This document shows positions 16,002 through 25,407 of a stretch of 64,000 nt of DNA, in pieces (position 1 is the stretch's first letter; every line of letters starts with the position of its first letter). Source of the DNA: Roseovarius azorensis (GTDB lineage: Bacteria > Pseudomonadota > Alphaproteobacteria > Rhodobacterales > Rhodobacteraceae); assembly GCF_900109455.1 (NCBI RefSeq), contig NZ_FOAG01000002.1, forward strand, positions 248,001 through 312,000, written 5' to 3'. Under the pieces are notes generated by a model, which was given only the letters and a program-made list of their open reading frames with translations, did no database searches and had not been told where the DNA came from. Both the position numbers and the translations under genes were made by a program.

Positions 16002-16226
16002 GTTCGGCTCCCTGTTTATTTCTGTCGCGGCGTCCCCCGCGTTCGGTAAAAACTAAAACGTCAAACCCCCGATCATGCAAGCGGATTGCGGCAGTTTTTT
16101 CCCGAAACCGACCCGCGCAGGTCAAATCGCCTGCATGTCAAGCGATTTAAGACGATTTTCCTGCCAAAACTCGGGGCACGCGCACTCATGACGTGTGCAT
16201 CGGCAGCATTCTTGCGGTCCGCCATC

Positions 16227-17597
16227 CTATCCCAGCACCGATTTCACAGCCTTTGCAGTCTTGTGAATCACCTCGTCCGCCTCGTCCTGTGTCAGACAGA
16301 ACGGGGGTGCAAAGCCCAGAATATCGCCCTGCGGCATGGCGCGCGCGATCACACCCAGCCCACCCAGCGCGGTCGCCACCTGCGGCCCCACCTTGTCGGC
16401 GGCATCAAAGAACGTGCGGCTGTCGCGATCCCTGACGAATTCCACGGCGCAAAGCATCCCCTCGCCGCGCACCTCGCCGACATGCGGATGATCGCCCAGC
16501 GCCTCGGCCATGCCCCGGTTGAGATAGCCGCCGACATTGCGGTTGTTGGCGATCAGATCCAGCTCGTCCAGAAGCTTGAGATTGGCCACGCCCGCCGCCG
16601 CCCCGATGGGATGCGCGGAATAGGTCCAGCCGTGGCCGATGGGGCCGTTCTCGTCCGTCCCCTGCTCCAGCACCTTCCACATCCGGTCGCTCACGATGCT
16701 GCCCGACAGCGGCGCATAGGCGCTGGTCAGCCCCTTGGCGATGGTGATCAGATCCGGCGTCATCCCGTAGTGATCCGAGCCGAACATCGTGCCCAGACGG
16801 CCAAAGCCGGTGACCACCTCATCGGCAATGAGCAGGATGTCATGCTTTTGCAGCACTTCCTGGATCGCCGGCCAGTATCCGGCAGGCGGCGGCACGATGC
16901 CGCCTGTGCCCAGCACCGGCTCGCCGATGAAGGCGGCGATGGTATCCGCGCCCTCGCGTTCGATCAGCGCCTCAAGCTCTGCCACGCAATGCGCGACGAA
17001 CTGCGCCTCGGTCTGGTCCGGATTGGCGCGGCGGAAATAATAGGGCGCCTCGGTATGGATCACCTGCGCCAGCGGCAGGTCGAATTTCTTGTGAAACAAC
17101 TCCAGCCCGGTCAGCGAGCCGGTCATCAGCCCCGATCCGTGATAGCCGCGCCACCGGCTGATGATCTTTTTCTTCTCGGGCCGCCCGAGGATGTTGTTGT
17201 AATACCAGATCAGCTTGATGTTGGTCTCGTTGGCATCCGAACCCGACAGGCCGAAATAGACCTTGCTCATGCCCTTGGGCGCGCGGTCCATGATCATCTT
17301 GGCAAGGGTGATGGACGCCTCTGTCCCATGCCCCACATAGGCGTGGTAATAGGCCAGTTCACGCGCCTGCGTGGCAATCGCCTCGGCGATGTCCTGACGG
17401 CCATAGCCCACGTTGACGCAATACAGCCCGGCGAAGGCGTCGAGCAGGCGATTGCCGTCGCGGTCCTCGATATGGCTGCCGCTGCCGCCGGTGATCACCC
17501 GGTTCGGCGCCTCGCCGCGCGCGAACTGCGCCAGATGCGTCGAAGGGTGGAAAAAGTTTTCGCGATCCCATTGATCAAGTTGGTCGTTGCGCAGCAT
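16227..17597 (-). CDS. class III aminotransferase (Atf; ectoine-catabolic diaminobutyrate transaminase candidate)
   Basis: 456 residues, PLP-dependent class III (omega) aminotransferase. Landmarks: [47 protein letters not shown], the Asp of [13 protein letters not shown], and the Schiff-base lysine in [13 protein letters not shown]. Enzymes of this type use putrescine, beta-alanine, taurine or diaminobutyrate. The order eutB-eutC-asnC-ssd-atf is the known end of the Ruegeria-type ectoine-utilisation cluster, in which Atf converts 2,4-diaminobutyrate to aspartate semialdehyde. I favour that role; the sequence alone would also allow a putrescine-pyruvate aminotransferase. RBS AGAGGA upstream. 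Confidence 0.8.
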   Translation of the reverse strand: MLRNDQLDQWDRENFFHPSTHLAQFARGEAPNRVITGGSGSHIEDRDGNRLLDAFAGLYCVNVGYGRQDIAEAIATQARELAYYHAYVGHGTEASITLAKMIMDRAPKGMSKVYFGLSGSDANETNIKLIWYYNNILGRPEKKKIISRWRGYHGSGLMTGSLTGLELFHKKFDLPLAQVIHTEAPYYFRRANPDQTEAQFVAHCVAELEALIEREGADTIAAFIGEPVLGTGGIVPPPAGYWPAIQEVLQKHDILLIADEVVTGFGRLGTMFGSDHYGMTPDLITIAKGLTSAYAPLSGSIVSDRMWKVLEQGTDENGPIGHGWTYSAHPIGAAAGVANLKLLDELDLIANNRNVGGYLNRGMAEALGDHPHVGEVRGEGMLCAVEFVRDRDSRTFFDAADKVGPQVATALGGLGVIARAMPQGDILGFAPPFCLTQDEADEVIHKTAKAVKSVLG

Positions 17598-17630
17598 CGT
17601 CTGATCCTCTCATCGGGGTGCGTCCCCCTG

Positions 17631-17663
17631 TTTCATCGTTCCTGAAATACTCGCGCCGCAGGC
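17631..17663. repeat. dispersed intergenic repeat, copy 2
   Basis: TTTCATCGTTCCTGAAATAC followed by TCGCGCCGCAGGC, in the 83-bp gap between the ssd and atf genes. It matches the copy at 23101-23122 closely (TTCATCGTTCC, 2 nt, AAATACTC). Confidence 0.55.
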
Positions 17664-17680
17664 ATCCGCGCCCACCACGT

Positions 17681-19156
17681 TCACGCCCAGTCGCGGCAGA
17701 CGTATTTGATTTCCATGAATTCCTCCATGCCCCGGCGCGCCCCCTCGCGGCCCAGCCCCGACTGTTTGACCCCGCCAAAGGGGATCGGCGCGCCCGTGAC
17801 CTTGGTGCGGTTCACGGCCACCATGCCGAATTGCAGCGCCCGCGTCATGCGGTAGATGCGGCGCGGATCGTGGCTGTGCAGATAGGCGATAAGGCCATAT
17901 TCGGTGGCATTGGCGCGGCGCACCACCTCTTCCTCGGTGTCGAACGGCGTGATCGCGGCGACCGGGCCAAAGGTCTCGTCGCACATGATCGCCGCCTGAT
18001 CCGGCACATCGGTCAGCACCGTGGGCTGATAGAACAGCGGCCCGAGCGCGTCGCGCTTGCCGCCGCAGGCAAGTTTCGCGCCGTGTCTGAGCGCATCGGC
18101 CACATGTTCCTCCTGCTTGCGCACCGCACTCTCGTTCATCAGCGGGCCGATGTCGGGATCGTCCATGCCACGTCCAAGGCTCAGCTTCTGCGTCGCCTCG
18201 GTAAAGCGGCGGCAGAATTCGTCATAAACCGGCCGCTCCACGTAAATCCGGTTCGCACCCAGGCAATCCTGCCCCGAGGTGGCGAATTTGGCCTTGATAG
18301 ACTCTTCGACCGCCGTGTCCATGTCGGCATTGCGGAACACGATCACCGGCGCGTGCCCGCCCAGTTCCATCACCAGTTTCTTGACCGTCCCGGCGCATTG
18401 ACGATACAGAAGCTGCCCGATTTTCGTGGACCCGGTAAAGCTCAGCACACGCACGCGGGCATCCTCGGTCCAGGGTTCGACCACAGTTGCCGCGCGGCCC
18501 GTGACCACGTTGAACACGCCCGCCGGAATGCCCGCGCGCTCGGCCAGTTCCGCCAGCGCCAGCGCCGAATAAGGCGTCTCGCCCGAGGGGTGCGCGACCA
18601 CGGTGCAGCCCGCCGCCATCGCCGCCGCCGCCTTGCGCGTGAGCATGGCCGAGGGGAAATTCCACGGTGTGATGAGGGCGGCCACGCCCACCGGTTCCAG
18701 CCATAATTCCACCTCGGCATCGGGCAGATGACTGGTCACGCCCTCGATATTGGGGCGCTTGGCCTCTTCGGCGTAATATTCCACGAAACTCGCGGCATAG
18801 TCGATCTCGCCGCGCGCCTCTGACAGCGGCTTGCCCTGTTCCAGCACCATGATCCGCGCCAGATCCTCGCGGTGCTCCAACATCAGGTCGAACCACCGGC
18901 GCAGGATGGCAGAGCGATCCTGCGGCAGGGTCATCGACCAGCCGTCAAACGCCGCCTGCGCCGCATCGACCGCCGCGCGCGCCTGCCCGGCGCTGAGGCT
19001 TGCCACATCGCCCAGCGCGCTGCCATCCGCCGGATCGGTGACGGCAAGCGTCGCATTGTCATCGCCGCCCACCCATTTTCCGTTCACATAGGCAAAGCTG
19101 CGCACGAGGCGCGCATCGGTGATCCCGTTGCGGGTCCAGATTGCAGAGTCAGACAT
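17681..19156 (-). CDS. NAD(P)-dependent semialdehyde dehydrogenase (Ssd/GabD-like)
   Basis: 491 residues of the aldehyde dehydrogenase superfamily: WNFPSAMLTRKAAAAMAAGC (cofactor pocket), FTGSTKIGQLL, the general base Glu in VMELGGHAPVIV, and the catalytic Cys in SGQDCLGANRIYVE. It is most like succinate-semialdehyde dehydrogenases. In ectoine clusters the same enzyme class oxidises aspartate semialdehyde to aspartate. The start at 19156 (MSDSAIW) has AAGGGAG about 9 nt upstream; the longer frame lacks one. Next to asnC upstream and atf downstream. Confidence 0.85.
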   Translation of the reverse strand: MSDSAIWTRNGITDARLVRSFAYVNGKWVGGDDNATLAVTDPADGSALGDVASLSAGQARAAVDAAQAAFDGWSMTLPQDRSAILRRWFDLMLEHREDLARIMVLEQGKPLSEARGEIDYAASFVEYYAEEAKRPNIEGVTSHLPDAEVELWLEPVGVAALITPWNFPSAMLTRKAAAAMAAGCTVVAHPSGETPYSALALAELAERAGIPAGVFNVVTGRAATVVEPWTEDARVRVLSFTGSTKIGQLLYRQCAGTVKKLVMELGGHAPVIVFRNADMDTAVEESIKAKFATSGQDCLGANRIYVERPVYDEFCRRFTEATQKLSLGRGMDDPDIGPLMNESAVRKQEEHVADALRHGAKLACGGKRDALGPLFYQPTVLTDVPDQAAIMCDETFGPVAAITPFDTEEEVVRRANATEYGLIAYLHSHDPRRIYRMTRALQFGMVAVNRTKVTGAPIPFGGVKQSGLGREGARRGMEEFMEIKYVCRDWA

Positions 19157-19265
19157 GGTGGCGCTCCCTTCGCGCCGAAGAATGCACTGCACAGACCAGA
19201 AAGCGAGGCTGAAGATGTCATCGATTGCAGATTATTCGTCTGAAAAGCATCATACAAAAGACGAT

Positions 19266-19739
19266 TCACCCGAAAAACATCTCCAGCGGCGGCAGGCGTG
19301 GGGATTTCACAGGCTTGGTGACGATATAGGTGAAATAGCGCGCCAACCCGATCCGCGCCTCCAGCATCTCGTCGATCAGCCGCTGATAGGCGTCGATGTC
19401 GCGGGTCACGATCTGCATCAGGTAATCGAACCCGCCGCCCAGCGCCCAACAGGCCGTGACCTCACCATAGCGCTGCACGCTGTCCTCGAAGGCGCGGAAA
19501 CTCGCGGGCGTATGATCGGCCAGTTCGACGGCGACAAAGACCGTCACATGCGGCCCCAGTTTCCTGAGGCTGATGCGCGCATGATAACCCTCGATCAGCC
19601 CCGCCTCTTCCAGCCGCCGCAGCCGCTCCCAGCAGGGGCTGGCCGACAGACCGACGCGCGCCGCCAGATCGGCCTTGGTGATGCGCCCCTCATCGGCCAG
19701 TACCCGCAGGATATCCAGATCGCGTGCGTCGAGTTTCAT
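19266..19739 (-). CDS. asnC: Lrp/AsnC family transcriptional regulator
   Basis: 157 residues. N-terminal winged helix-turn-helix (LDARDLDILRVLADEGRITKADLAARVGLSASPCWERLRRLEEAGLIEGYHA) and a C-terminal RAM ligand-binding domain (VTVFVAVELADH ... VTACWALGGGFDYLMQIVTRDIDAYQRLIDEML). The ATG overlaps the eutC stop as ATGA, so it is translated with the ectoine genes. In ectoine-catabolic clusters this position is held by an AsnC/DoeX-type regulator that senses pathway intermediates (N-acetyl-diaminobutyrate, diaminobutyrate). No EnuR (MocR-type) regulator is in the window. Confidence 0.88.
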   Translation of the reverse strand: MKLDARDLDILRVLADEGRITKADLAARVGLSASPCWERLRRLEEAGLIEGYHARISLRKLGPHVTVFVAVELADHTPASFRAFEDSVQRYGEVTACWALGGGFDYLMQIVTRDIDAYQRLIDEMLEARIGLARYFTYIVTKPVKSPRLPPLEMFFG

Positions 19740-20725
19740 GCGGTGATCACCGTGCCCACGTCGCCGCCCGCCAGACGCTGCATCACATGGGTGGCAATCG
19801 CCGTATCCTGCAAACCCGTCCCGGTGAGGTCGCAGATCGTGATCTGTGCATCGTCACGCCGCCCCTGCGCCCGGCCCCGGATCACGTCGCCCAACTCGGT
19901 TGGCGTGCCCTTGTCCCAGATCCCCGCCGCGATCGCGCTGCGCAACTCGCCCAGCGTTTCCACCTGCGCCGCCCGGTCGGCGACATAAAGATCGGCACGC
20001 ACCAGCGCCTGCGGATCAATTTCGTTCTTGCCCGCCTGATCCGATCCCATGGCGGTGATGTGCAGTCCGGGATGCAGCCAGGCGGCCTCGATCACCGGCT
20101 GGCGCGCGGGCGTCGTGGTGATGACAAGCTGGCTGTCGCGGACCAGATCGGCGGCATCGTCTGTCACCCGCACCTCGCCGCCCAGATCCACTAGGTCGCG
20201 TGCGCAGGCCTGCGCCTTGTCGGCATCGCGGCCCCAGATCAGCAGCCGCTCACAGGGCCGCACCAGATGCGCCGCCCGCGCCTGCAACCGCGCCTGCACG
20301 CCGGTGCCGATGATGCCCGCCGTATGGATCACTTCTGGCGCCAGATGTTGCGCCGCGACCGCCCCCGCGGCTGCGGTCCGCAGATCGGTCAGATAGCCAT
20401 TGTCGAGGAACACCGCCTGAACCAGCCCGGTTCTGGCCGAAAACAGGATCATCAGGCCATTCAGACTGGGCAGGCCCAGCTTGGGATTGTCAAAGAAACC
20501 GGGGCTGACCTTGATCGCGAATCCGTCAAAGCCGGGGATATAGGCGGTTTTCACATCCACCTCGCCATGCGCCTCGGCCAGTTCCATCGACAGGACCGGC
20601 GGCATCACCACGCCGCCATCCGACAGCGCGCCGAACGCCCGTTCGATCACACCCACCGTGTCGCGGTCCAGCCCCACCACGGCGCGCAGTTCCGCCTCTG
20701 TCACGATCCGTATGTCATGCGCCAT
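19736..20725 (-). CDS. eutC: ornithine cyclodeaminase/mu-crystallin family protein, EutC
   Basis: 329 residues of the OCD/mu-crystallin fold: VKVSPGFFDNPKLGLPSLNGLMILFSARTGLVQAVFLDNGYLTDLRTAAAGAVAAQHLA, then a Rossmann motif AGIIGTGVQARLQARA and TTTPARQPVIEAAWLHPGLHITAMGSDQAGKNEI. Sandwiched between EutB (11-bp overlap) and AsnC (4-bp overlap), it fits EutC of the hydroxyectoine branch, which together with EutA/EutB is thought to convert 5-hydroxyectoine to ectoine. No eutA lies in the window. Genuine ornithine cyclodeaminase is the alternative, less likely from context. Confidence 0.8.
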   Translation of the reverse strand: MAHDIRIVTEAELRAVVGLDRDTVGVIERAFGALSDGGVVMPPVLSMELAEAHGEVDVKTAYIPGFDGFAIKVSPGFFDNPKLGLPSLNGLMILFSARTGLVQAVFLDNGYLTDLRTAAAGAVAAQHLAPEVIHTAGIIGTGVQARLQARAAHLVRPCERLLIWGRDADKAQACARDLVDLGGEVRVTDDAADLVRDSQLVITTTPARQPVIEAAWLHPGLHITAMGSDQAGKNEIDPQALVRADLYVADRAAQVETLGELRSAIAAGIWDKGTPTELGDVIRGRAQGRRDDAQITICDLTGTGLQDTAIATHVMQRLAGGDVGTVITA

Positions 20726-21716
20726 ATCGCTTGCCCTCGATCACCTTGTCGCCCAGAACCACATCCTGCCCGGTCACCACACGGGTAAACATCGCCATAT
20801 CCAGGTTGCGCCCGGTGACGATGGTGGCGGTCGGGCCGGTTATGTTCACCTTGCCGTTCAGCACCGCCGCCAGGCCGACGACACAGGCCCCCTCGGCCAC
20901 GATGCGATCCTCGTAATAAAGCACCTGCATCGCGTGATAAATCTCTTCCTCACTCACCAGAACCGCGTCATCCAGCAGATCGCGGCACATGGGATAGCTG
21001 AGCCGGTTCGCCATGCCGATGCCGCCGCCCAGCGAATCGGCCAGGCTCGGCACCTCTTCCACTTCTACGGGATGACCGGCGCGAATGCTCTCATACATCG
21101 CCGCCCCCCGGTCCATGCTGATGCCGATGACGCGGATCGACGGCTTGATCGCCTTGGCGGCCATCGCCACGCCAGCGGCCAGACCGCCGCCCGACAGGGG
21201 CACCAGAATCGTCTCTAACTCGGGGCAACTTGCCATGATCTCCAGCCCGATGGTTCCCTGCCCGGCGATCACCAGCGGATCGTCGAAGGGCGAGATTTCG
21301 GTCAGCCCCTCCTCGGCCACCAACCGCTCGGCCTCGGCCTGTGCCGCGTCTTGCGAGCGGCCCGCGATCCGCACCTCGGCACCCAGCGCGCGGATGCCAT
21401 CGACCTTGGCCTGCGGCACCAGTTCCGACATGCAGATGACGGCGCGGATACCCCGCGCCCGCGCCGCCCAGGCCACGCCGCGCCCGTGATTGCCGGTCGA
21501 ACAGCAGGTCACCCCCGCCGCCGCCTGCACCCCTGCCACCGCATTCAGCGCACCCCTCAGCTTGAACGCGCCGATGGGTTGCATGTTCTCCAGCTTGAGC
21601 AGGAATTCATGCCCGCAAACCCCGCTCATATAGGGCGAGGGCACCAGCGGCGTGCGATCCGCCACACCCGCGATCACCTTGGCAGCAGCGTAGACATCGG
21701 CCAGCACAGGGCGCAT
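20715..21716 (-). CDS. eutB: hydroxyectoine utilization dehydratase EutB (threonine dehydratase-like)
   Basis: 333 residues, PLP fold type II. The lysine is in LENMQPIGAFKLRGALNAV, the substrate loop is CCSTGNHGRGVAWAARARG, and the phosphate-binding glycines are in VPLSGGGLAAGVAMAAK. There is no C-terminal ACT regulatory domain, unlike biosynthetic IlvA. Such proteins include serine/threonine dehydratases and EutB. The downstream overlap with EutC and the doeA gene on the other side of the divergent promoter support EutB. First gene of the minus-strand ectoine operon. Confidence 0.82.
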   Translation of the reverse strand: MRPVLADVYAAAKVIAGVADRTPLVPSPYMSGVCGHEFLLKLENMQPIGAFKLRGALNAVAGVQAAAGVTCCSTGNHGRGVAWAARARGIRAVICMSELVPQAKVDGIRALGAEVRIAGRSQDAAQAEAERLVAEEGLTEISPFDDPLVIAGQGTIGLEIMASCPELETILVPLSGGGLAAGVAMAAKAIKPSIRVIGISMDRGAAMYESIRAGHPVEVEEVPSLADSLGGGIGMANRLSYPMCRDLLDDAVLVSEEEIYHAMQVLYYEDRIVAEGACVVGLAAVLNGKVNITGPTATIVTGRNLDMAMFTRVVTGQDVVLGDKVIEGKRYGA

Positions 21717-21881
21717 CGTTCTCTCCGTTTTCAGGTCGGGCGCAGCTTGCGTCGCGGTGAACCTATCGTCAACTCCGCGTCACCGGATGGTCTGAAAGCG
21801 ACATGAAGGGGCGTATTTCTTGGGGCAGGCCCCCGACAAACCCCCAGTATGGCCGGGAATTTCAAACGACGGACCCCTGAC

Positions 21882-23066
21882 ATGATCGAAAAAGACCTGC
21901 CCTTTTCGGCACAGGAATACCAGCGCCGACTGGACAAGACCCGCGCCGCGATGGCCAAACTGGACCTTGACGCGCTCTTTGTGACCGACCCCTCGAACCA
22001 GCACTGGATCACCGGCTATGACGGCTGGTCGTTCTACGTGCACCAGGGCGTGATCGTGCTGCCAGAGGCCGATCCGATCTGGTGGGGCCGCAATCAGGAC
22101 GCCAATGGCGGCGTGCGCACCTGCTGGATGACCGATGACCGGGTGATCGGCTATGCCGACAACTACGTGCAATCCACCGAACGCCACCCGATGCAGGATC
22201 TGGCCGAACGCCTGACCGGCATGGGCCTCGCCGACAAGCGCATCGGCGTGGAGATGGACAACTATTACTTTTCCGCCAAGGCGATGCAGGTGCTGCGAGA
22301 GGAACTGCCCGAGGCGACATTCCTCGACGCCACGGCACTGGTCAATTGGCAACGCGCGGTGAAATCCGAAGAGGAACTCGGATTCATGCGCAAGGCCGCC
22401 CTGATCTCGGAAAAGATCACCGACGGGCTGATGGAACGGGTCGAGCCGGGCATCCCCAAGAACGAGATCGTGGCCGAGATCTTTCGCGACGCGATCCGCG
22501 GCGTTGACGGCGCCTGGGGCGATTACCCTGCCATCGTGCCGCTCTTGCCGTCAGGATCAGACGCCGCCGCGCCGCACCTGACGTGGAACGGCCGCGAATT
22601 CGCCACCGGCGAGGCCACGTTCTTCGAGATTTCCGGCTGCTACCGCCGCTATCACGCGCCGTTCTGCCGGACGCTGTTCCTGGGCAAGCCGCCGCAATTC
22701 CTGCTCGACGCCGAAAAGGCGCTGGTCGAGGGGTTGGAGGCGGGGCTGGAGGCCGCGCAGGCGGGCAACCGCGCCTGCGATATCGCCGCCGCACTGGCCG
22801 CCCCGCTGGAGCGCGCCGGGATCGAGCGCGGCGCGCGCTGCGGCTATCCCATCGGGCTCAGCTATCCGCCCGACTGGGGCGAGCGCACGATTTCACTACG
22901 CGCCGAGGATGAGACCGTGCTGGAACCCGGCATGACATTCCATTTCATGCCGGGCCTGTGGATGTCCGACTGGGGGCTGGAAATCACCGAATCGATCCTG
23001 ATCAAGGAAACCGGCCCGGCGGAAACCTTCTGCAACCGCCCACGCAAGATGTTCGTCAAGGACTGA
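21882..23066 (+). CDS. doeA: ectoine hydrolase DoeA (EutD), M24 peptidase-like
   Basis: 394 residues of the creatinase/M24 (pita-bread) fold. DPSNQHWITGYDGWSFYVHQGVIV, WWGRNQDANGG and DNYVQSTERHPM are hallmark segments of ectoine hydrolase, which opens ectoine to N-acetyl-2,4-diaminobutyrate. The C-terminal domain has FFEISGCYRRYHAPFCRTLFLG and ends RKMFVKD. The start at 21882 gives the usual family N-terminus; an in-frame ATG at 21849 would add 11 residues. It is divergent from eutB across 165 bp. The deacetylase gene that should follow (doeB/eutE) is absent; a convergent aminotransferase gene comes next. Confidence 0.85.
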   Translation: MIEKDLPFSAQEYQRRLDKTRAAMAKLDLDALFVTDPSNQHWITGYDGWSFYVHQGVIVLPEADPIWWGRNQDANGGVRTCWMTDDRVIGYADNYVQSTERHPMQDLAERLTGMGLADKRIGVEMDNYYFSAKAMQVLREELPEATFLDATALVNWQRAVKSEEELGFMRKAALISEKITDGLMERVEPGIPKNEIVAEIFRDAIRGVDGAWGDYPAIVPLLPSGSDAAAPHLTWNGREFATGEATFFEISGCYRRYHAPFCRTLFLGKPPQFLLDAEKALVEGLEAGLEAAQAGNRACDIAAALAAPLERAGIERGARCGYPIGLSYPPDWGERTISLRAEDETVLEPGMTFHFMPGLWMSDWGLEITESILIKETGPAETFCNRPRKMFVKD

Positions 23067-23100
23067 ACCGGACCCGCGAGAGGGCAGGCGCCACACCTTG

Positions 23101-23122
23101 CTTCATCGTTCCGCAAATACTC
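23101..23122. repeat. dispersed intergenic repeat, copy 3
   Basis: CTTCATCGTTCCGCAAATAC then TC, between the convergent doeA and aminotransferase genes. Nearly the same as the copy at 17631-17652. It sits directly next to a strong hairpin (23129-23153). Confidence 0.55.
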
Positions 23123-23128
23123 CGTGGA

Positions 23129-23153
23129 GCGTGAGGGGCAGCGCCCCTCACGC
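23129..23153. terminator. bidirectional hairpin between convergent genes
   Basis: GCGTGAGGGGC, loop AGC, GCCCCTCACGC: a perfect 11-bp stem that overlaps the last codons of the minus-strand aminotransferase and lies 62 bp beyond the doeA stop. No poly-T on either side, but the placement between two convergent ends makes a shared terminator plausible. Confidence 0.6.
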
Positions 23154-24545
23154 CGCCGCCTTCATCAGCCCCTCGTCGCGGATCTGTTTTTCCGCCTGAT
23201 CCAGCGATTGCCATGCCCGCTCGATCAGCGTGTCGATCTCGGATTTCGAGATGACCAGCGGCGGCGAGATGATCATGCGATCGCCCACATGCCGCATCAC
23301 CAGGTTGTTGGCAAAACACCGCTCGCGGCAGATATAGCCCGCCGTGCCCGGATCGGCGGCGAATTTGGCGCGGCTGGCCTTGTGCGGGGTCAGCGCCAGC
23401 GATCCCATCATGCCGATGATCCGGGTCTCGCCGACCAGAGGATGCGCGAACAGCGATTCCCATTTCTCCCTCAGATAGGGCGCGGTTTCCTGCGCGACGC
23501 GCTCGACGATCTTCTCTTCTTCTAGGATGCGCAGGTTTTCCAGCGCCACGGCGCAACTGACCGGATGGCCCGAATAGGTGTAACCGTGGTTGAACTCGCA
23601 ATCGTTCATCACCTCGGCCACGCGATCCGAAACGATAGAGCCGCCGATCGGCGCATAGCCCGAGGACAGCCCCTTGGCCACCGTCATGATGTCGGGGCGG
23701 ATGTTCAGTGTCTGGGAACCGAACCATTCGCCGGTCCGGCCAAAGCCGCAGATCACCTCGTCGGCGATCAGCAGGATGCCGTATTTGTCACAAATCCGCT
23801 GGATTTCCGGCCAGTAGCTGTCGGGCGGGATGATCACGCCGCCCGCACCCTGCACCGGCTCGCCGATAAAGGCGGCCACGCGGTGCGGACCCAGTTCCTC
23901 GATCTTTTCCTCGAGCTGCCGGGCGCGCGCCAGACCGAATGCCTCGGGGTCCATGTCGCCGCCCTCGGCATACCAGTGCGGCTGGTCGATGTGGTGGATG
24001 TCGGGAATAGGCATCCCGCCCTGCGCGTGCATCCCCGACATGCCGCCCAGGCTGCCGCTGCCCACGGATGACCCGTGATAGGCATTCCTGCGGCTGATGA
24101 TGATGTTGCGTTCGGGCTGACCCATCTGCGCCCAGTAGGTGCGCACCATTCGGATATTGGTATCGTTCGCCTCGGACCCGGACCCGGCATAGAACACATG
24201 GTTCAGATCGCCCGGCGCCAGTTCCGCCAGTTTGGCGGCCAGCGCGATGGCGGGCACATGGCTGGTCTGGAAGAACGTGTTGTAGAACGGCAGTTCGCGC
24301 ATCTGCCGCGCGGCGACCTCGGCAAGCTCATCACGGCCATAGCCGATATTCACGCACCACAACCCGCCCATGGCGTCGAGGATCTCGTTGCCCTCGCTGT
24401 CGGTCAGGGTGACGCCCTGCGCGCGGGTGATGATCCGCGCGCCCTTGGTCTCGAGCTGATTGCCGTGGGTAAAGGGGTGCATGTGATGCGCGGCATCGAG
24501 CGCCTGCAATTCCGCGGTGGGCATGTGGTTGGTGATCATGGTCAT
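23148..24545 (-). CDS. class III aminotransferase, putrescine-pyruvate (SpuC) type
   Basis: 465 residues, class III PLP aminotransferase. GLWCVNIGYGRDELAEVAARQM, FYAGSGSEANDTNIRMVRTYW, SRRNAYHGSS, LLIADEVICGFGRTGEWFGS and the lysine of TVAKGLSSGYAPIGG are all present. Adjacent GntR regulator, PotFGHI-like transporter and PuuB-like oxidase point to putrescine or another polyamine as amino donor. It is a paralogue of the atf product at 16227-17597. The start has AAAGG about 9 nt upstream, and a 17-bp palindrome lies 56 bp upstream of the ATG, a likely repressor site. Confidence 0.85.
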   Translation of the reverse strand: MTMITNHMPTAELQALDAAHHMHPFTHGNQLETKGARIITRAQGVTLTDSEGNEILDAMGGLWCVNIGYGRDELAEVAARQMRELPFYNTFFQTSHVPAIALAAKLAELAPGDLNHVFYAGSGSEANDTNIRMVRTYWAQMGQPERNIIISRRNAYHGSSVGSGSLGGMSGMHAQGGMPIPDIHHIDQPHWYAEGGDMDPEAFGLARARQLEEKIEELGPHRVAAFIGEPVQGAGGVIIPPDSYWPEIQRICDKYGILLIADEVICGFGRTGEWFGSQTLNIRPDIMTVAKGLSSGYAPIGGSIVSDRVAEVMNDCEFNHGYTYSGHPVSCAVALENLRILEEEKIVERVAQETAPYLREKWESLFAHPLVGETRIIGMMGSLALTPHKASRAKFAADPGTAGYICRERCFANNLVMRHVGDRMIISPPLVISKSEIDTLIERAWQSLDQAEKQIRDEGLMKAAA

Positions 24546-24600
24546 GGGAATACCTTTCGACAGACAGACCGGGCGGCACAGCCGCCGTGTTTCCCCCAGA

Positions 24601-24617
24601 ATATGATCAAATCATAT
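24601..24617. promoter_or_regulatory. palindromic operator candidate for the GntR regulator
   Basis: ATATGAT-CAA-ATCATAT, a perfect 7-bp inverted repeat with a 3-nt centre, between the GntR stop and the aminotransferase start. It contains TGATCAAAT (24604-24612), which recurs upstream of potF at 25421-25429. Binding by the adjacent GntR protein is inference from position and the shared core. Confidence 0.6.
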
Positions 24618-24630
24618 GCTGTCAATCGAA

Positions 24631-25326
24631 TCAGCGCAAGACGCGCGATTGTTCCAGAGAGTGACGCACCTGCTCCATTCCCTGGATCACATCCTCCCGA
24701 ATGGCGCGCGCGGCGGCTTCTGCATCACGGGCGTGCATCGCCTCCAGCATCGCCTTGTGCTTGTCCGGCAGGCTCTGCGTGCCCATCCGTCCGCAGACCA
24801 CCCGGAGCGATGGCCCGAACCGCAACCACAGCCCATCGGCGAGATCCGCCAGAATCGGCGCATCGGCGATCTCGTAGAGGCGTTTGTGAAAGCGATAGTT
24901 GAGTTCCAGATAGGCCCGCAGATCGCCGCGCGTGATCGCCCGGTCCAGATCGTCATCCAGCGCCGCCAGGCAGTCTAGATCCCCAAGGCTCGCACGCTCT
25001 GTCGCGCGCAGCGTCAGGTATGGGTCAAGCCATTGGCGTGCATATATTAATTCGCTTATGTTATCCGCCGTCAACAGCGGCACGCTAACCCGTCTGTTGC
25101 CCTGGAATTCCAGCGCCCCCTCGGCGATCAGCCGCCGGATCGCCTCGCGCACCGGGGTCATGCCCGCACCCAGCCGCTCTGACAGGCCCTGGATGGTCAC
25201 CGCCTGCCCCGGCGCCAGATCGCCGAACAGCACCTGATCCCGCAGCTGGCGATAGATCACCTCATGCGCCGGCAACCCGGCGGCATCCACCCCTGGGGTG
25301 CTCAATTTCTGTGCGGCCTTGTTCAT
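24631..25326 (-). CDS. GntR family transcriptional regulator (FCD domain)
   Basis: 231 residues. N-terminal winged helix (AHEVIYRQLRDQVLFGDLAPGQAVTIQGLSERLGAGMTPVREAIRRLIAEGALEF) with the typical GMTPVREA recognition helix, followed by an FCD all-helical effector domain (residues about 95-220; Asp, His and RFHKRLYEIA, where metal-binding FCD ligands usually lie). It lies between the aminotransferase (same strand, 85 bp) and the divergent PotF gene, so it probably represses the polyamine locus and itself. Confidence 0.88.
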   Translation of the reverse strand: MNKAAQKLSTPGVDAAGLPAHEVIYRQLRDQVLFGDLAPGQAVTIQGLSERLGAGMTPVREAIRRLIAEGALEFQGNRRVSVPLLTADNISELIYARQWLDPYLTLRATERASLGDLDCLAALDDDLDRAITRGDLRAYLELNYRFHKRLYEIADAPILADLADGLWLRFGPSLRVVCGRMGTQSLPDKHKAMLEAMHARDAEAAARAIREDVIQGMEQVRHSLEQSRVLR

Positions 25327-25407
25327 CTGCGGGGCGCCTCAACCGTAGCTCTCAATGTCTGGTCTTGCGAGTTTAGCGCCTGCATGAAAACATTACCATA
25401 TTGCGTT

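Noticed and set aside
16002-16226. Riboswitch or small RNA in the gap before the ABC operon
   Set aside because: I could not find a supported conserved fold. Only short imperfect palindromes are visible.
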